Positions 27,945-36,354 of a stretch of DNA of 64,000 nt are shown here, piece by piece (position 1 is the first letter of the stretch; every line of letters begins with the position of its first letter). The notes beneath the pieces were generated by a model. That model was given only the letters and a program-made list of their open reading frames with translations, was not told the DNA's origin and searched no databases. Both the position numbers and the translations under genes were made by a program. Location of the stretch: assembly GCA_016776725.1 (NCBI GenBank), contig JADHSV010000011.1, positions 1 through 64,000 on the forward strand, read 5' to 3'. This stretch comes from Rhodospirillales bacterium (lineage in GTDB: Bacteria > Pseudomonadota > Alphaproteobacteria > Rhodospirillales > Shumkoniaceae).

Positions 27945-28442
27945 TTATGGCGCGTCGACACTCAGTGGCGTGTCAGTCGGGCACGAGCTTAGCCGTATGC
28001 CCATACCGTAATCGGCCAGGACAAAGCCTTTCTCCGTCCTGTTCAGATAAACTTCGATGAAGGGGCTTTCATTCAATTCGCGCACGGCGAACACCGCATC
28101 CGGCCCGACGAGGATTTCGTCGTCGGTGTCGTCATCTAGCCGGCATGACACGGGGAACGCCACTTCGTCCTCCAGCGCCATGCGGCCAGGTGGAGATCTG
28201 AATATGCTGACAACCCGTCCCCGCACCGTGCAGGACCGCTTACGCTTTCCGTCGGTCGGAGCGGTTACCTCGACCACCCGGATTTGCAAATGGTAGCCCG
28301 CCATGGCGCGCATTGCTTTGTACTGGTCCGGCGGAAGGATCGCGGATGCCATCGACGCCGCAGCAATGACCATGAGCATGACCATCGCCGCAACCGCAGC
28401 CACTTTTATGAAACTTTCGTTGGAACCAGAGTGCGAAATCAT
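27945..28442 (-). CDS. Exported protein of unknown function
   Basis: This encodes 165 residues. A short polar start is followed by a hydrophobic stretch (about 12-33) ending ASMASA, which reads as a signal peptide or single anchor. The remainder (ILPPDQYKAMR...SCTVRGRVVSIFRS...DEVAFPVSC...) looks like a small beta-rich domain that could be OB-like, judged only from the strand pattern. No family is recognised. It is the first gene of the cassette and ends 27 bases before the papain-like protease gene. Confidence 0.6.
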   Translation of the reverse strand: MISHSGSNESFIKVAAVAAMVMLMVIAAASMASAILPPDQYKAMRAMAGYHLQIRVVEVTAPTDGKRKRSCTVRGRVVSIFRSPPGRMALEDEVAFPVSCRLDDDTDDEILVGPDAVFAVRELNESPFIEVYLNRTEKGFVLADYGMGIRLSSCPTDTPLSVDAP

Positions 28443-28830
28443 TGGGTGCTATCCCATTTCGCGATATTAGGCGCCAGCGCCCCCTTGGCAACTCGGGTTG
28501 CTTCCCGAAGTTCTTTGAAAATGTACGTAATTCTAACCAAAATAGCTGCGCGATACAACTGACTGTCAGCACCGGAAACCGCTTGCCACACGCAGCTGGT
28601 CAGGCTTACGCCCACCGTTCAATTCTCTGCCGTCTCATCGGGAATAACGCCCCAAACGTCCGAGTTGGGTCAAAAGCGGTAATCAATCGCCTTCCCAATT
28701 TGGGGCTGCTTCTCCGTCAACTGCTGAAGTTCTTTTTACTTGGGCACTTGCGTATCGCCGCTATTCGAGGCGGTTTGTCAGTGAAGAAACCCGCGTCGCC
28801 GACTCGATCTGGTTTGTTCTGACAATGCCC
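28443..28830. other. 388-bp stretch without a supported gene
   Basis: It probably carries the promoter of the minus-strand cassette. An open frame on the plus strand (28442-28822) has no ribosome site and no recognisable domain. At 28656-28683 lies a sequence resembling the imperfect palindrome built on GTCCG...GGGTCAAAAGCGG that I associate with degenerate intergenic repeats in some alphaproteobacteria; this is recollection, not a search result. Confidence 0.35.
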
Positions 28831-29760
28831 TCACGCGTTCTCGGACAACGGCGCCGCCTGTTCATCGACATCCACATCGATCCATACCGGCTGGTGGTCC
28901 GAAGCGTCGGCCGTGCCGTCAATGTTGACGCCGCGCACCCGACGCGCCAGATCGACGGTGACGAAGCAGTAATCCAGGCAGGTATCGGTATCCAAGCCCT
29001 CTTCGGCGGCGTTGACCACGGCCGGCGAGGTCACCCTGTCGTTTTCTCCATGGCCGGCCACCACCCAGGCATCGAGGAAGCCGTCGCGCTGAACGAGCCG
29101 GCCGTGGTTCGGCGACAAGGGGCCGGCGATCATGTCGTACTGAGTGGAGCCCGGAACGAAGTTCAAGTCGCCCATTAACATCGCGGGGCGAGGCATCGGA
29201 GGCTCTTCACCCTCGGTCCAGCCGGCGTCGGGGTTGGGATGGCCACCGCACCAGGCGCCGCCCTCCGACGGCGCCCGGTCGATAATGTCGAGCAGCGCCT
29301 CGATTTGGGGTACGCGGGTTTCCGCCGACAGGTGACTGAGATGGGTCGAATAGACGCGGATCGGTCCGGCGGGAGTATCGATCACCCCTTCCAGCAGGGC
29401 CTGCTGGATGCTGTGCTGTTGCAGGGCGCCGAACTTCGGAAGAGGAAAAACACGGCTCGAAATGATCGGCAATCGCGACATCAGCATGGTGCCGAACTGA
29501 CGGCGGCGGTTGATCAAGCGGCCGCCCTCGTCGCGATAGCTGGCGTCAATGTCGAGACCGGGTGCGTAGACCCAGTGGAAATCGGGAAGACGCTCGGCCA
29601 GCCCGGCAACCTCGTCCACGTTTCCCGAGCGTTTCCAGAACCGTTCCACCTCCTGCAGGGCGATGACGTCGGCTCCCTCGACCACCTTCGCGGTGCGGTC
29701 CAGATCGTATTGCCCGTCCCGGCCCAGTCCGTATTGGATGTTGTAGGTGACGAACTTCAC
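28831..29760 (-). CDS. Endonuclease/exonuclease/phosphatase (EEP) family hydrolase
   Basis: This encodes 309 residues. The EEP metallohydrolase motifs appear in order: TYNIQYG with the catalytic Asn, LQEVE (metal Glu), STHLSH, GDLNFVPGS (catalytic Asp/Asn) and ASDHQPVW (Asp-His). No signal peptide is present, so it is cytoplasmic. The family includes DNases, sphingomyelinases and inositol-phosphate phosphatases. It begins 26 bases after the ABC ATPase stop in the same direction, and diester hydrolases lie on the other side of the transporter, so a phosphodiester or sugar-phosphate substrate is more likely than DNA. That is an inference. Confidence 0.85.
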   Translation of the reverse strand: MKFVTYNIQYGLGRDGQYDLDRTAKVVEGADVIALQEVERFWKRSGNVDEVAGLAERLPDFHWVYAPGLDIDASYRDEGGRLINRRRQFGTMLMSRLPIISSRVFPLPKFGALQQHSIQQALLEGVIDTPAGPIRVYSTHLSHLSAETRVPQIEALLDIIDRAPSEGGAWCGGHPNPDAGWTEGEEPPMPRPAMLMGDLNFVPGSTQYDMIAGPLSPNHGRLVQRDGFLDAWVVAGHGENDRVTSPAVVNAAEEGLDTDTCLDYCFVTVDLARRVRGVNIDGTADASDHQPVWIDVDVDEQAAPLSENA

Positions 29761-29786
29761 AACTTAATTATCTCCAGCGCGGGCCG

Positions 29787-30845
29787 TTATATCCGGTCCC
29801 CTTTTTCATCGAAGAAGAAAGCGGAATTCACGTCGATACCCCAACGAATTCGATCGCCGAACTTGCAAACCTGTTCACCGGTCTGGATCGACCGGAACAC
29901 TTGTCCGCCGGCCAGTGTGATGTCGTAGAGAACTTCCCGGCCCTGGCTTTCAATAAAGGTGACCTCGCCTTCGATGGGCGTTGCGAAGTCCGGCTGCAGG
30001 TATTCGGGTCTGACGCCGACGGTGATATTCTGTCCCGCCGCCACCGACGCTTTCTTGATTCGGTCGGGCAATTCGAAACGCAGACCCGGGGTGACGAAAG
30101 AACCGTCCTCGACCTTGCCGTCGGCGAACGATATGGGCGGACTGCCGATGAAACCGGCGATGAATCGGTTCTCCGGCCGATGGTACATATCGTTCGGTGA
30201 ACCGATCTGCTGAATCTTTCCGTCGTTCATCAAGGCAATGCGATCGCACATGCTCATGGCCTCGACCTGATCGTGGGTAACCAGGATGGAGGTGCATCCG
30301 GTTTCTCGCTGAATGCGGCGGATTTCGCTGCGCATCTCGAGCCGCAGGCCGGCATCGAGGTTGGCCAGGGGCTCGTCCATCAACAGTACGTCCGGTTTGC
30401 GCACCAGGGCGCGGGCCAAGGCGACCCGCTGCTGCTGGCCACCCGAGAGCTGACCGGGCCGGCGGTCCAGAAGCGTCTCCATGTGCAGGACGCCGGCCAC
30501 TTCATCGACCTTCTTCTTGATGTCGGCGTTGCTCTCCTTGCGGATCCGCAAGGGAAAGGCGATGTTCTCGTAGATGGTGAGGTGCGGATACAGCGCGAAG
30601 GACTGAAAGACGACGCCGACGTTCTTTTTCTGTGGAGGCAGGGCGGTCACGTCTTTGTCGCCGAACCAGATCCGCCCCGAGGTGACCTTGTGGATGCCGC
30701 AGACGGCGTAGAGGGTGGTGGTCTTGCCGCACCCGGACGGGCCCAACAGGGCAATCATTTCGCAATCGCCGATGGTCAGGTCCATGTCCTCGATCACCTT
30801 GACCGGGCCGAAGGACTTGGAGAATTTTTCCAGTCTGATTTCCAT
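29787..30845 (-). CDS. ABC transporter ATPase, CUT1 family (UgpC/MalK-like)
   Basis: This encodes 352 residues. Walker A GPSGCGKTTT, Q-loop FQSFALYPH, signature LSGGQQQRVALARAL, Walker B VLLMDEPLANLDA and switch His in VTHDQVEA are all intact. The C-terminal about 115 residues form the OB-type TOBE region typical of MalK/UgpC (ITVGVRPEYL). It energises uptake through the two permeases just upstream. The start overlaps the permease stop by one base (TAATG). An open frame continuing upstream through the permease is rejected. Confidence 0.95.
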   Translation of the reverse strand: MEIRLEKFSKSFGPVKVIEDMDLTIGDCEMIALLGPSGCGKTTTLYAVCGIHKVTSGRIWFGDKDVTALPPQKKNVGVVFQSFALYPHLTIYENIAFPLRIRKESNADIKKKVDEVAGVLHMETLLDRRPGQLSGGQQQRVALARALVRKPDVLLMDEPLANLDAGLRLEMRSEIRRIQRETGCTSILVTHDQVEAMSMCDRIALMNDGKIQQIGSPNDMYHRPENRFIAGFIGSPPISFADGKVEDGSFVTPGLRFELPDRIKKASVAAGQNITVGVRPEYLQPDFATPIEGEVTFIESQGREVLYDITLAGGQVFRSIQTGEQVCKFGDRIRWGIDVNSAFFFDEKGDRI

Positions 30846-31669
30846 TATCCTTTGGTCCCCCCGCCATAGATGTTCATTAGTTTGTCCTGGGTGAAGAAAT
30901 AGAAGATCATCACCGGAATGATGTAGAACAGCCCCACCGCCTTGAACAGGCCGAAGTCCGACAGATAGTCGTCGTTTACCAAGCCGGCGAGATAGACCGA
31001 CATGAGCTTCATTTCGGCGCTCGGGGCCAGAATCAGCGGCAGCACGAACTCGCTCCACCCGGCCATGAACGAAAATATGGACAGGGCGGCGATGCCGGGC
31101 ATGATCTGGGGCAGGACCAGCTTGTACCAGACCTGAAAGCGGCTGGCGCCATCCTGAACCCCGGCCATCTCGATCTCCCACGGCACGGTGTCGTAGAACC
31201 CCTTCATGATCCAGATTCCAAACGGCAGCTCGAGGGAAGCCTTGACCAGAATGACGCCGATCAGCGTGTCGAACAGCCCGATCATGCGCAGCATGAGAAA
31301 AATCGAAATGATCAAGGTAACGCTGGGGAAGGAATGGAGCAGCAGCACCATGCCCAGGAATTGGGCACGGTAGGGAAATTTCAGGCGCGACAGCGCGTAG
31401 CCGGCGGTGGAAGACAGAATGACGACGATGGCGACCACGCTGGAGGCGAAAACAGTGGTATTGAAAAGCGCCGTCCAGACGCTGCCGTGCCCTGGGATCT
31501 CTTCGACCAGGAAACGCCAGTTGCGGAGGGTGAACTCCGTCGGCCAGATGCTGTCGGTGTTGATTTCCGATATGGAATCGACGAACAGCCACACGTACAT
31601 GATCAGGATCGGCGCCGAGACGATCAGCAGGAAAATGGTCAGCGGCCAGTTGGTTTTGCGTTCTATCAT
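30845..31669 (-). CDS. ABC transporter permease, MalG/UgpE type
   Basis: This encodes 274 residues with six membrane segments. The conserved EAA loop that docks to the ATPase reads EMAGVQDGASRFQVWYKLVLP. It is the second permease of a CUT1 importer (carbohydrate, polyol or glycerol-phosphate class). It lies 9 bases after the first permease and overlaps the ATPase gene by one base, so the three are one transcript. Confidence 0.93.
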   Translation of the reverse strand: MIERKTNWPLTIFLLIVSAPILIMYVWLFVDSISEINTDSIWPTEFTLRNWRFLVEEIPGHGSVWTALFNTTVFASSVVAIVVILSSTAGYALSRLKFPYRAQFLGMVLLLHSFPSVTLIISIFLMLRMIGLFDTLIGVILVKASLELPFGIWIMKGFYDTVPWEIEMAGVQDGASRFQVWYKLVLPQIMPGIAALSIFSFMAGWSEFVLPLILAPSAEMKLMSVYLAGLVNDDYLSDFGLFKAVGLFYIIPVMIFYFFTQDKLMNIYGGGTKG

Positions 31670-31678
31670 GGCTACCCA

Positions 31679-32983
31679 CTAGTTCTCAATCTGCGGTTCG
31701 GCGACCAGCTTCTTGAAGTCGAACAGTCGAAGATAGAGTAGCGACATTGCGATTCCGACCCCCACCAACATCACCGCAAGCGTCGCCCCGAAACCGTAAC
31801 GCAGGTTGCCGAAGTAGTTGGACAGCGCGGTGTGGTAGGCGTTCAGCGCCCAGACCTCGGTGGTGAAGAAGCCCGGACCGCCGTCGGTGAGCAACAAAAT
31901 ATACTCGAACGAGGTCATCAGGCTCAGGGTCTGGTAAGTGGTGATAAACAGGATCGGCCAGGCCATCAAAGGCAGTATGATGCGCCGAATTTGCTGCCAC
32001 TTGTAGGCCCCGTCGACCTCGGCCGCGTGCAGCACGTCGCTGGGAATCGCCACCACGGCGCTGGCAAAAATGATCATGCCCATGGAGGCCCCGACGAAAC
32101 CGTTGGCGAAGATGACAAAGGTCCACGGATACTCGTTCAGCCAATTTTCCGGTTCGACCCCGAAAAACCCAAGGACGTAGCTCATGAAGCCGTTGTCGAA
32201 GGAAAGCCACCTCCACAGCATGATGTAGATCACCGAGGGGCTGACGCGCGGAATCAGCCACACGGCGCGGAAGAACTTGGACTGTCCCGACGGCATGTAA
32301 AAGGTGGCCAACGCCAGCAGCAGCGCAAAACCGACGTTGAAAAACAACGTAAAAAATACGTAAAACGCAGTGTTGGCCAGTATCTTTCCCGTGAAGTCGC
32401 TGGCCATAAGTTCCGAGTAGTTGCTCGTGGTCCACTTCCAGCTCATGTTCGCCGCGTCGAGCAAATTCTCGAATACGTCTTCCGCGACCTCTACCCCGAT
32501 GGAGGCGAGGCCGGCGCGGAATTCCTCCGCCGTCTTAAATTCGCGGTTTTTTAATGTCTGTACGATGGATCTCGAAACCGATTTTCGGTCTTTGAAGGAT
32601 CGTGGGCGGTTATTCAGCCTCTTCAGGGCGTTGAAAAGTTTCTTCTCCGAGGTATAGACCTTTCCGGAAAGCTTTTCGGCGATCTCCTTCACCACGGCCG
32701 GTTTCAGGTTGCTCTTGCGTAGCGCCGCAAGACCCGCTTCGTCGAAGGTGAAGATGCGGCTGCCCAGCTTCTCCAGCAAGGCGGCGTCCATGCCGCTGCC
32801 CTTGAGGGTTCGTATCGTGTCGTCGCTGACGACGTAGCGGCTGCCGAGGATGCCGGTATCGGAACTCATCGTCGTGAAGCTGAAGACGAAGGTCATGAAT
32901 ACCGGGATTAAGAAGAACAGGGCCACCGCCACCGACGCAGGCAGCATGAACCAAAGGGGGAGATAGGACCGAATTCTTTCCAT
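31679..32983 (-). CDS. ABC transporter permease, MalF/UgpA type, with a large periplasmic insertion
   Basis: This encodes 434 residues, well above the roughly 290-320 of ordinary CUT1 first permeases. The first membrane segment (about 8-32) is followed by about 150 residues before the second; the usual family sequence there is about 40, ending in a motif here seen as WTTSNYSELMASDF. The extra part (about 40-170) is charged and apparently all-helical (DDTIRTLKGSGMDAALLEKL, VVKEIAEKLSGK, SEKKLFNALKRLN). The remainder is standard, including the EAA loop (HAAEVDGAYKWQQIRRIILP). E. coli MalF also has a large periplasmic loop, but between later segments. A role in contacting the binding protein is an inference. 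Confidence 0.9.
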   Translation of the reverse strand: MERIRSYLPLWFMLPASVAVALFFLIPVFMTFVFSFTTMSSDTGILGSRYVVSDDTIRTLKGSGMDAALLEKLGSRIFTFDEAGLAALRKSNLKPAVVKEIAEKLSGKVYTSEKKLFNALKRLNNRPRSFKDRKSVSRSIVQTLKNREFKTAEEFRAGLASIGVEVAEDVFENLLDAANMSWKWTTSNYSELMASDFTGKILANTAFYVFFTLFFNVGFALLLALATFYMPSGQSKFFRAVWLIPRVSPSVIYIMLWRWLSFDNGFMSYVLGFFGVEPENWLNEYPWTFVIFANGFVGASMGMIIFASAVVAIPSDVLHAAEVDGAYKWQQIRRIILPLMAWPILFITTYQTLSLMTSFEYILLLTDGGPGFFTTEVWALNAYHTALSNYFGNLRYGFGATLAVMLVGVGIAMSLLYLRLFDFKKLVAEPQIEN

Positions 32984-33037
32984 CGATCACTTCATCCTTT
33001 GCATTGATCACTTCTGCAACAGGCTACCCCCGGCTTG

Positions 33038-33069
33038 CCCCGTCCGGCACAACGCAATGCCGGACGGGG
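33038..33069 (-). terminator. Intercistronic hairpin between binding-protein and permease genes
   Basis: CCCCGTCCGGCA (33038-33049) pairs perfectly with TGCCGGACGGGG (33058-33069), a 12-bp stem with an 8-base loop and no U-run after it on the minus strand. It lies between the binding-protein stop and the first permease start. The likely effect is partial termination or 3' protection, so that the binding protein is made in excess, as known for other importers. Confidence 0.6.
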
Positions 33070-33088
33070 ACGCGCCGAGTTAACGGAG

Positions 33089-34447
33089 CTAACGGATGAT
33101 GACCTTGTCCGCCATGGTGGCTTGCATTTCCTTGACCACCGTGTTCACCGCGTCCTGCGGCGAAACGCCGCCACTCCAGGCAGCGGTCAGCCCCTTCCAG
33201 ACGAGGGTGTCGTATTGCCCGAAATCGGTGCTGTTGGGCAACGCGAAGGCGCTTTGCAGCAGGGCCGTCGCTTCCGCCGTCCAGCGGTCGTCGGCGTACT
33301 GCGAGACCTTGGTCTGGGCTTTGGTGATTCCTAAGTGAGCCGAGGCGATGGCATGGAGCGTATTCAGCCTGGGCTCGGAAGCGATGGTGATCAACCGCGC
33401 CGCCAGTTCAATTTCCTCTCCCTTGGCCCGCTTGGAAATCAGGTAGGTCAGCGGGTGGGTAAGCGTGGTTGCCTTGCCGCCCGAACCGCCGGACGGAATC
33501 AGCGAGAACATGACCTTGTCGAAGAAGTCGGTGAGACCTTCACGACGGGTGTAGCGGGCGTAATGCCAAGTGCCGCCGTGCCACAGGCCGGCCTTACCGT
33601 TGGCCACTTCGTTGTACCACTGGTCCCATTCCATGCCGATGTGGTTCTTTTTGGTGACTCCGTACTTGTACACGGCATCATTAAAGAACTGGTAGTATCC
33701 AAGCAGGGCGCCCTTATCCAGGATCAGCTTGCCGCTCTTGGGGTCGTACATGTCGCCGCCTTTCTGGACGGCGTAGAACTGCCAGTAGTCGCCGCCCTTG
33801 GTGGCGCGGGGATAGAAGCCGTAACCCTTCTCGACCAGGCCCTTATCCTGAATTTTCTTGGCGTCTTCCAGGACGTTTTGCAGGGTGTACTGGCCGCTCT
33901 TGACCTTGTCCGGAAGGGCCGCGATGTCGGCGTCGGAATAACCGATCGCCTTCAGATGCGGATTCCAGGCGAAGAAAGGCCTGGACTCGGCGTCCTGAGG
34001 GGCGCCCCAGACCTGCCCGTTCCACGACATGATCGGCCACAGGCTGGGAAAGAGGTCGGAAAAAGGCCAGGCCTCAAGGTCGGTGTAGTCCTCGATCGGA
34101 TGGATAAGGCCGGCGCTTCCCCACACCGGGATATCTTCGTGGCCGCCGACGATGATGTGGGGCCCCTTGCCGGCTTCGACAGCCAGCGAGAACCCCTGCT
34201 TCAACTGTGCCCACCCCTGCGAGCCGGAGAAGGACGTTCCTTTCTTGACAACGACCCGGGTGTCGCTGCCCTCAATCTTCAGTTCCTCGTTGAGAACGTT
34301 GCCGGCCAGTGTGATGGCCTCGAAGCGATAGCGCTCGTTCTTGTCCGCCGGCGCCCAGACTTCGATCTCAATTTCCGCAGCCTGCGCCGTCGGTAAGGCA
34401 AACAGGCCGGCTGCAACCGCAGCCATCGTCAAACGCTTGAAACTCAT
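33089..34447 (-). CDS. ABC transporter substrate-binding protein (CUT1-type, family 1)
   Basis: This encodes 452 residues with a clear signal peptide (MSFKRLTMAAVAAGLFALPTAQA) and the two-lobed family 1 layout: IEIEVWAPADKNERYR at the start of the mature protein, GPHIIVGGHEDIPVWGSAGLI, then aromatic-rich stretches (WNGQVWGAPQD, WDQWYNEVANGKAGLWHGGTWHY) typical of sugar- or polyol-binding sites. GGGGAGGAG precedes the ATG and a sigma-70-like promoter lies upstream. The ligand is unknown; the flanking diester hydrolases suggest a glycerophosphodiester or related phosphate ester. Confidence 0.9.
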   Translation of the reverse strand: MSFKRLTMAAVAAGLFALPTAQAAEIEIEVWAPADKNERYRFEAITLAGNVLNEELKIEGSDTRVVVKKGTSFSGSQGWAQLKQGFSLAVEAGKGPHIIVGGHEDIPVWGSAGLIHPIEDYTDLEAWPFSDLFPSLWPIMSWNGQVWGAPQDAESRPFFAWNPHLKAIGYSDADIAALPDKVKSGQYTLQNVLEDAKKIQDKGLVEKGYGFYPRATKGGDYWQFYAVQKGGDMYDPKSGKLILDKGALLGYYQFFNDAVYKYGVTKKNHIGMEWDQWYNEVANGKAGLWHGGTWHYARYTRREGLTDFFDKVMFSLIPSGGSGGKATTLTHPLTYLISKRAKGEEIELAARLITIASEPRLNTLHAIASAHLGITKAQTKVSQYADDRWTAEATALLQSAFALPNSTDFGQYDTLVWKGLTAAWSGGVSPQDAVNTVVKEMQATMADKVIIR

Positions 34448-34509
34448 GATCTCCTCCCCGAAAAATTCAAGATGGGATACAGATGGGATTTGCGTATGGT
34501 TAACAAAAA

Positions 34510-34538
34510 ATGCTACCCGCACAATTGGCAACGGTCAA
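34510..34538 (-). promoter_or_regulatory. Candidate sigma-70 promoter of the ABC operon
   Basis: On the minus strand TTGACC (34538-34533) and TAGCAT (34515-34510) are separated by 17 bases. The expected transcript start is near 34503, giving a leader of about 56 bases to the binding-protein ATG. The surrounding region to about 34600 is markedly AT-rich and is shared with the divergent phosphodiesterase gene. Confidence 0.5.
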
Positions 34539-34727
34539 ATCAATTGTAGATTTTTTTTTCCAGTTATAGATATTTCTTGAATATTTATTCCAATTTGTTT
34601 TGTTTGGCAGGACCGTTTCCGGTAATAGTGAAGTCGAAGGGTATCCCGGCCTGCTTCGAGATCAACCTTGAAGACTCGGAGCCGAGGCTCGCGGGATGGT
34701 GGGTTGGTGGGGGCTTTGCGCCGTTCC

Positions 34728-35438
34728 ATGATCAAATACGCAATCGCTCACCGGGGCGCCAGTGACTATGCTCCCGAGAACACGTTGCGCGCCTTTCGCA
34801 AAGCCAGCGAACTCGGCGCCAATATGTGGGAGCTTGACGTCCACCTCACCAAAGACGGCGCCTGTGCCGTTTGTCACGATCACTTGGTCGACCGCATGAC
34901 GAACGGTTCCGGAGCCATTTCGGACATGACCCTGGAGGCCGTGCAGGCCTTTCAAATCCGAGGCGGCGAGCGAATTCCGGCGTTTACGGAAGTCGTTCAA
35001 CTCGCCCAGGAACTATCGGCTGGATTGTATGTCGAAATCAAAGGCGACGGGGCGGGACAAAGAGCCGTTCGCGACATGGAGGCGATGGGGTTCGAGCATG
35101 CCATTGTCGGTTCGTTTCGCGCCGATTGGATAAAAGCCCTGCACGACGATGGTTGCCGATTTGCGCTGTCCGTCCTGGTCCCGAAGGGTGCCGATCCGTT
35201 TGAAGCGGCGCGAAAGTCGAGCGCCCAAATCATTCATCTTTGTTGGGAAGGCGCGTCCGACCGGCCGCAGGATCTGGTTACGCCCGAGCTGATAAAGCAG
35301 GCCCGGGATAAAGGGCTGGATATCGTGCTTTGGCACGAAGAACGACCGGATGTTCTGGCGGATATTCTCAAGCTTCCGGTTCTTGGGATTTGTAGCAATC
35401 GCCCCGAAATGCTGGTCGGCGCGATTTCCCGATCCTGA
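34728..35438 (+). CDS. Glycerophosphodiester phosphodiesterase
   Basis: This encodes 236 residues and has the GDPD motif set: AHRG with H8-R9, PENT (E17), WELDVHL (E35, D37 metal ligands) and VCHDH with H50. It hydrolyses glycerophosphodiesters to glycerol-3-phosphate and an alcohol. No signal peptide is seen from ATG 34728, so it is cytoplasmic, UgpQ-like. An upstream in-frame ATG at 34668 would add 20 residues without family similarity; the ribosome site before 34728 is weak, so the start is less certain. It is divergent from the ABC operon, and the paralogue starts 19 bases later. Confidence 0.88.
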   Translation: MIKYAIAHRGASDYAPENTLRAFRKASELGANMWELDVHLTKDGACAVCHDHLVDRMTNGSGAISDMTLEAVQAFQIRGGERIPAFTEVVQLAQELSAGLYVEIKGDGAGQRAVRDMEAMGFEHAIVGSFRADWIKALHDDGCRFALSVLVPKGADPFEAARKSSAQIIHLCWEGASDRPQDLVTPELIKQARDKGLDIVLWHEERPDVLADILKLPVLGICSNRPEMLVGAISRS

Positions 35439-35457
35439 AGAAAAAAGGCGGCGCTCG

Positions 35458-36354
35458 ATGGAATCAAAAGGGATCAGCCTGGCGGCAAACGGCCGCCACG
35501 TCAGACTGAAGTGGCACCAGCTTCGCCGCACCGGCGACGATCCGCTTTTCGCCATTGACAATCTGGTTACGGGCCTGCGGCAAGGGGCCAGCGTTGAAAT
35601 CGATGCCGAGATTCTGAAAGACGGCCGCTTGGTCGTTCTTCATGGCCCCATGCTTGAGAAGGAAACGACCGGTAGCGGTCGAATCGACACGGTCGATCCC
35701 GAGGCCGTCCTGTCGGCGCGCATGGTCCACCCCGATGGTCATGCGATGGACAACGGCCCGATTCTCCTGTCGGATTTGTTGCATGCCGTTCGCGAAGTTG
35801 CGCCTGATCTTCCGCGCGCGGGGCTGGAAACCGGCCCGTTGCTGCAGCTGGACATAAAGGCGCGCTCGGAATTGATTTCGGAAAACGTGAGCCGCGAGTT
35901 CGCAAGGCAAATCGAACCGATCAGCGATTACATTTGCTTAGGCGCAACGGACTATCGCCAGGTTCAACACCTCGGCCGTCATTGCCCGCAGGTCTTGCGT
36001 GGTTTCGATCCGGAAGAGGTGATGCTGGATCCAAGATGGTCGCGGGATTTCGATATCGGTTGGGTGGTTGAAACCGTTATCTCGATAGCGCCGGATGCGC
36101 GGATCGCTTACCTCCCGCTTGAGTTGGTCGTTCCTGGAATTCGTGCCGGAAAGAACTTGATTGCAGCTATCCGAGAGCGCGGTTATTTCGTCGATTGCTG
36201 GCGACTTGAAGCCGATGATCCGGACGCGGAGGACATATTGAATTTGATTGTCGAGGCCGGTGCCGATCAAATTACAACCAACAGCGCACTCGCGATCGAA
36301 CGGCTTTGGCTGCCTGAGGTGAGAAAATCCCTAACGCAGCGAACGCTGCCATGA
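35458..36354 (+). CDS. Divergent GDPD-like protein
   Basis: This encodes 298 residues. It follows the layout of the preceding phosphodiesterase: WHQLR (H20), SVEIDAEIL (E47, D49), VVLHGPML (H62), then a TIM-barrel-like body ending ADQITTNSALAIERL. The two catalytic His and the acidic metal ligands appear kept, but the Arg of the HRG motif is replaced by Gln (HQL), and spacing differs from GDPD1. It may hydrolyse another ester or be altered in specificity. AAGGCGG precedes the ATG. It is probably co-transcribed with the preceding gene. A longer frame overlapping that gene is rejected. Confidence 0.72.
   Translation: MESKGISLAANGRHVRLKWHQLRRTGDDPLFAIDNLVTGLRQGASVEIDAEILKDGRLVVLHGPMLEKETTGSGRIDTVDPEAVLSARMVHPDGHAMDNGPILLSDLLHAVREVAPDLPRAGLETGPLLQLDIKARSELISENVSREFARQIEPISDYICLGATDYRQVQHLGRHCPQVLRGFDPEEVMLDPRWSRDFDIGWVVETVISIAPDARIAYLPLELVVPGIRAGKNLIAAIRERGYFVDCWRLEADDPDAEDILNLIVEAGADQITTNSALAIERLWLPEVRKSLTQRTLP

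Noticed and set aside
28442-28822. Plus-strand frame of 126 codons between two minus-strand genes
   Set aside because: No ribosome site, no domain, and a repeat-like sequence inside; treated as non-coding.
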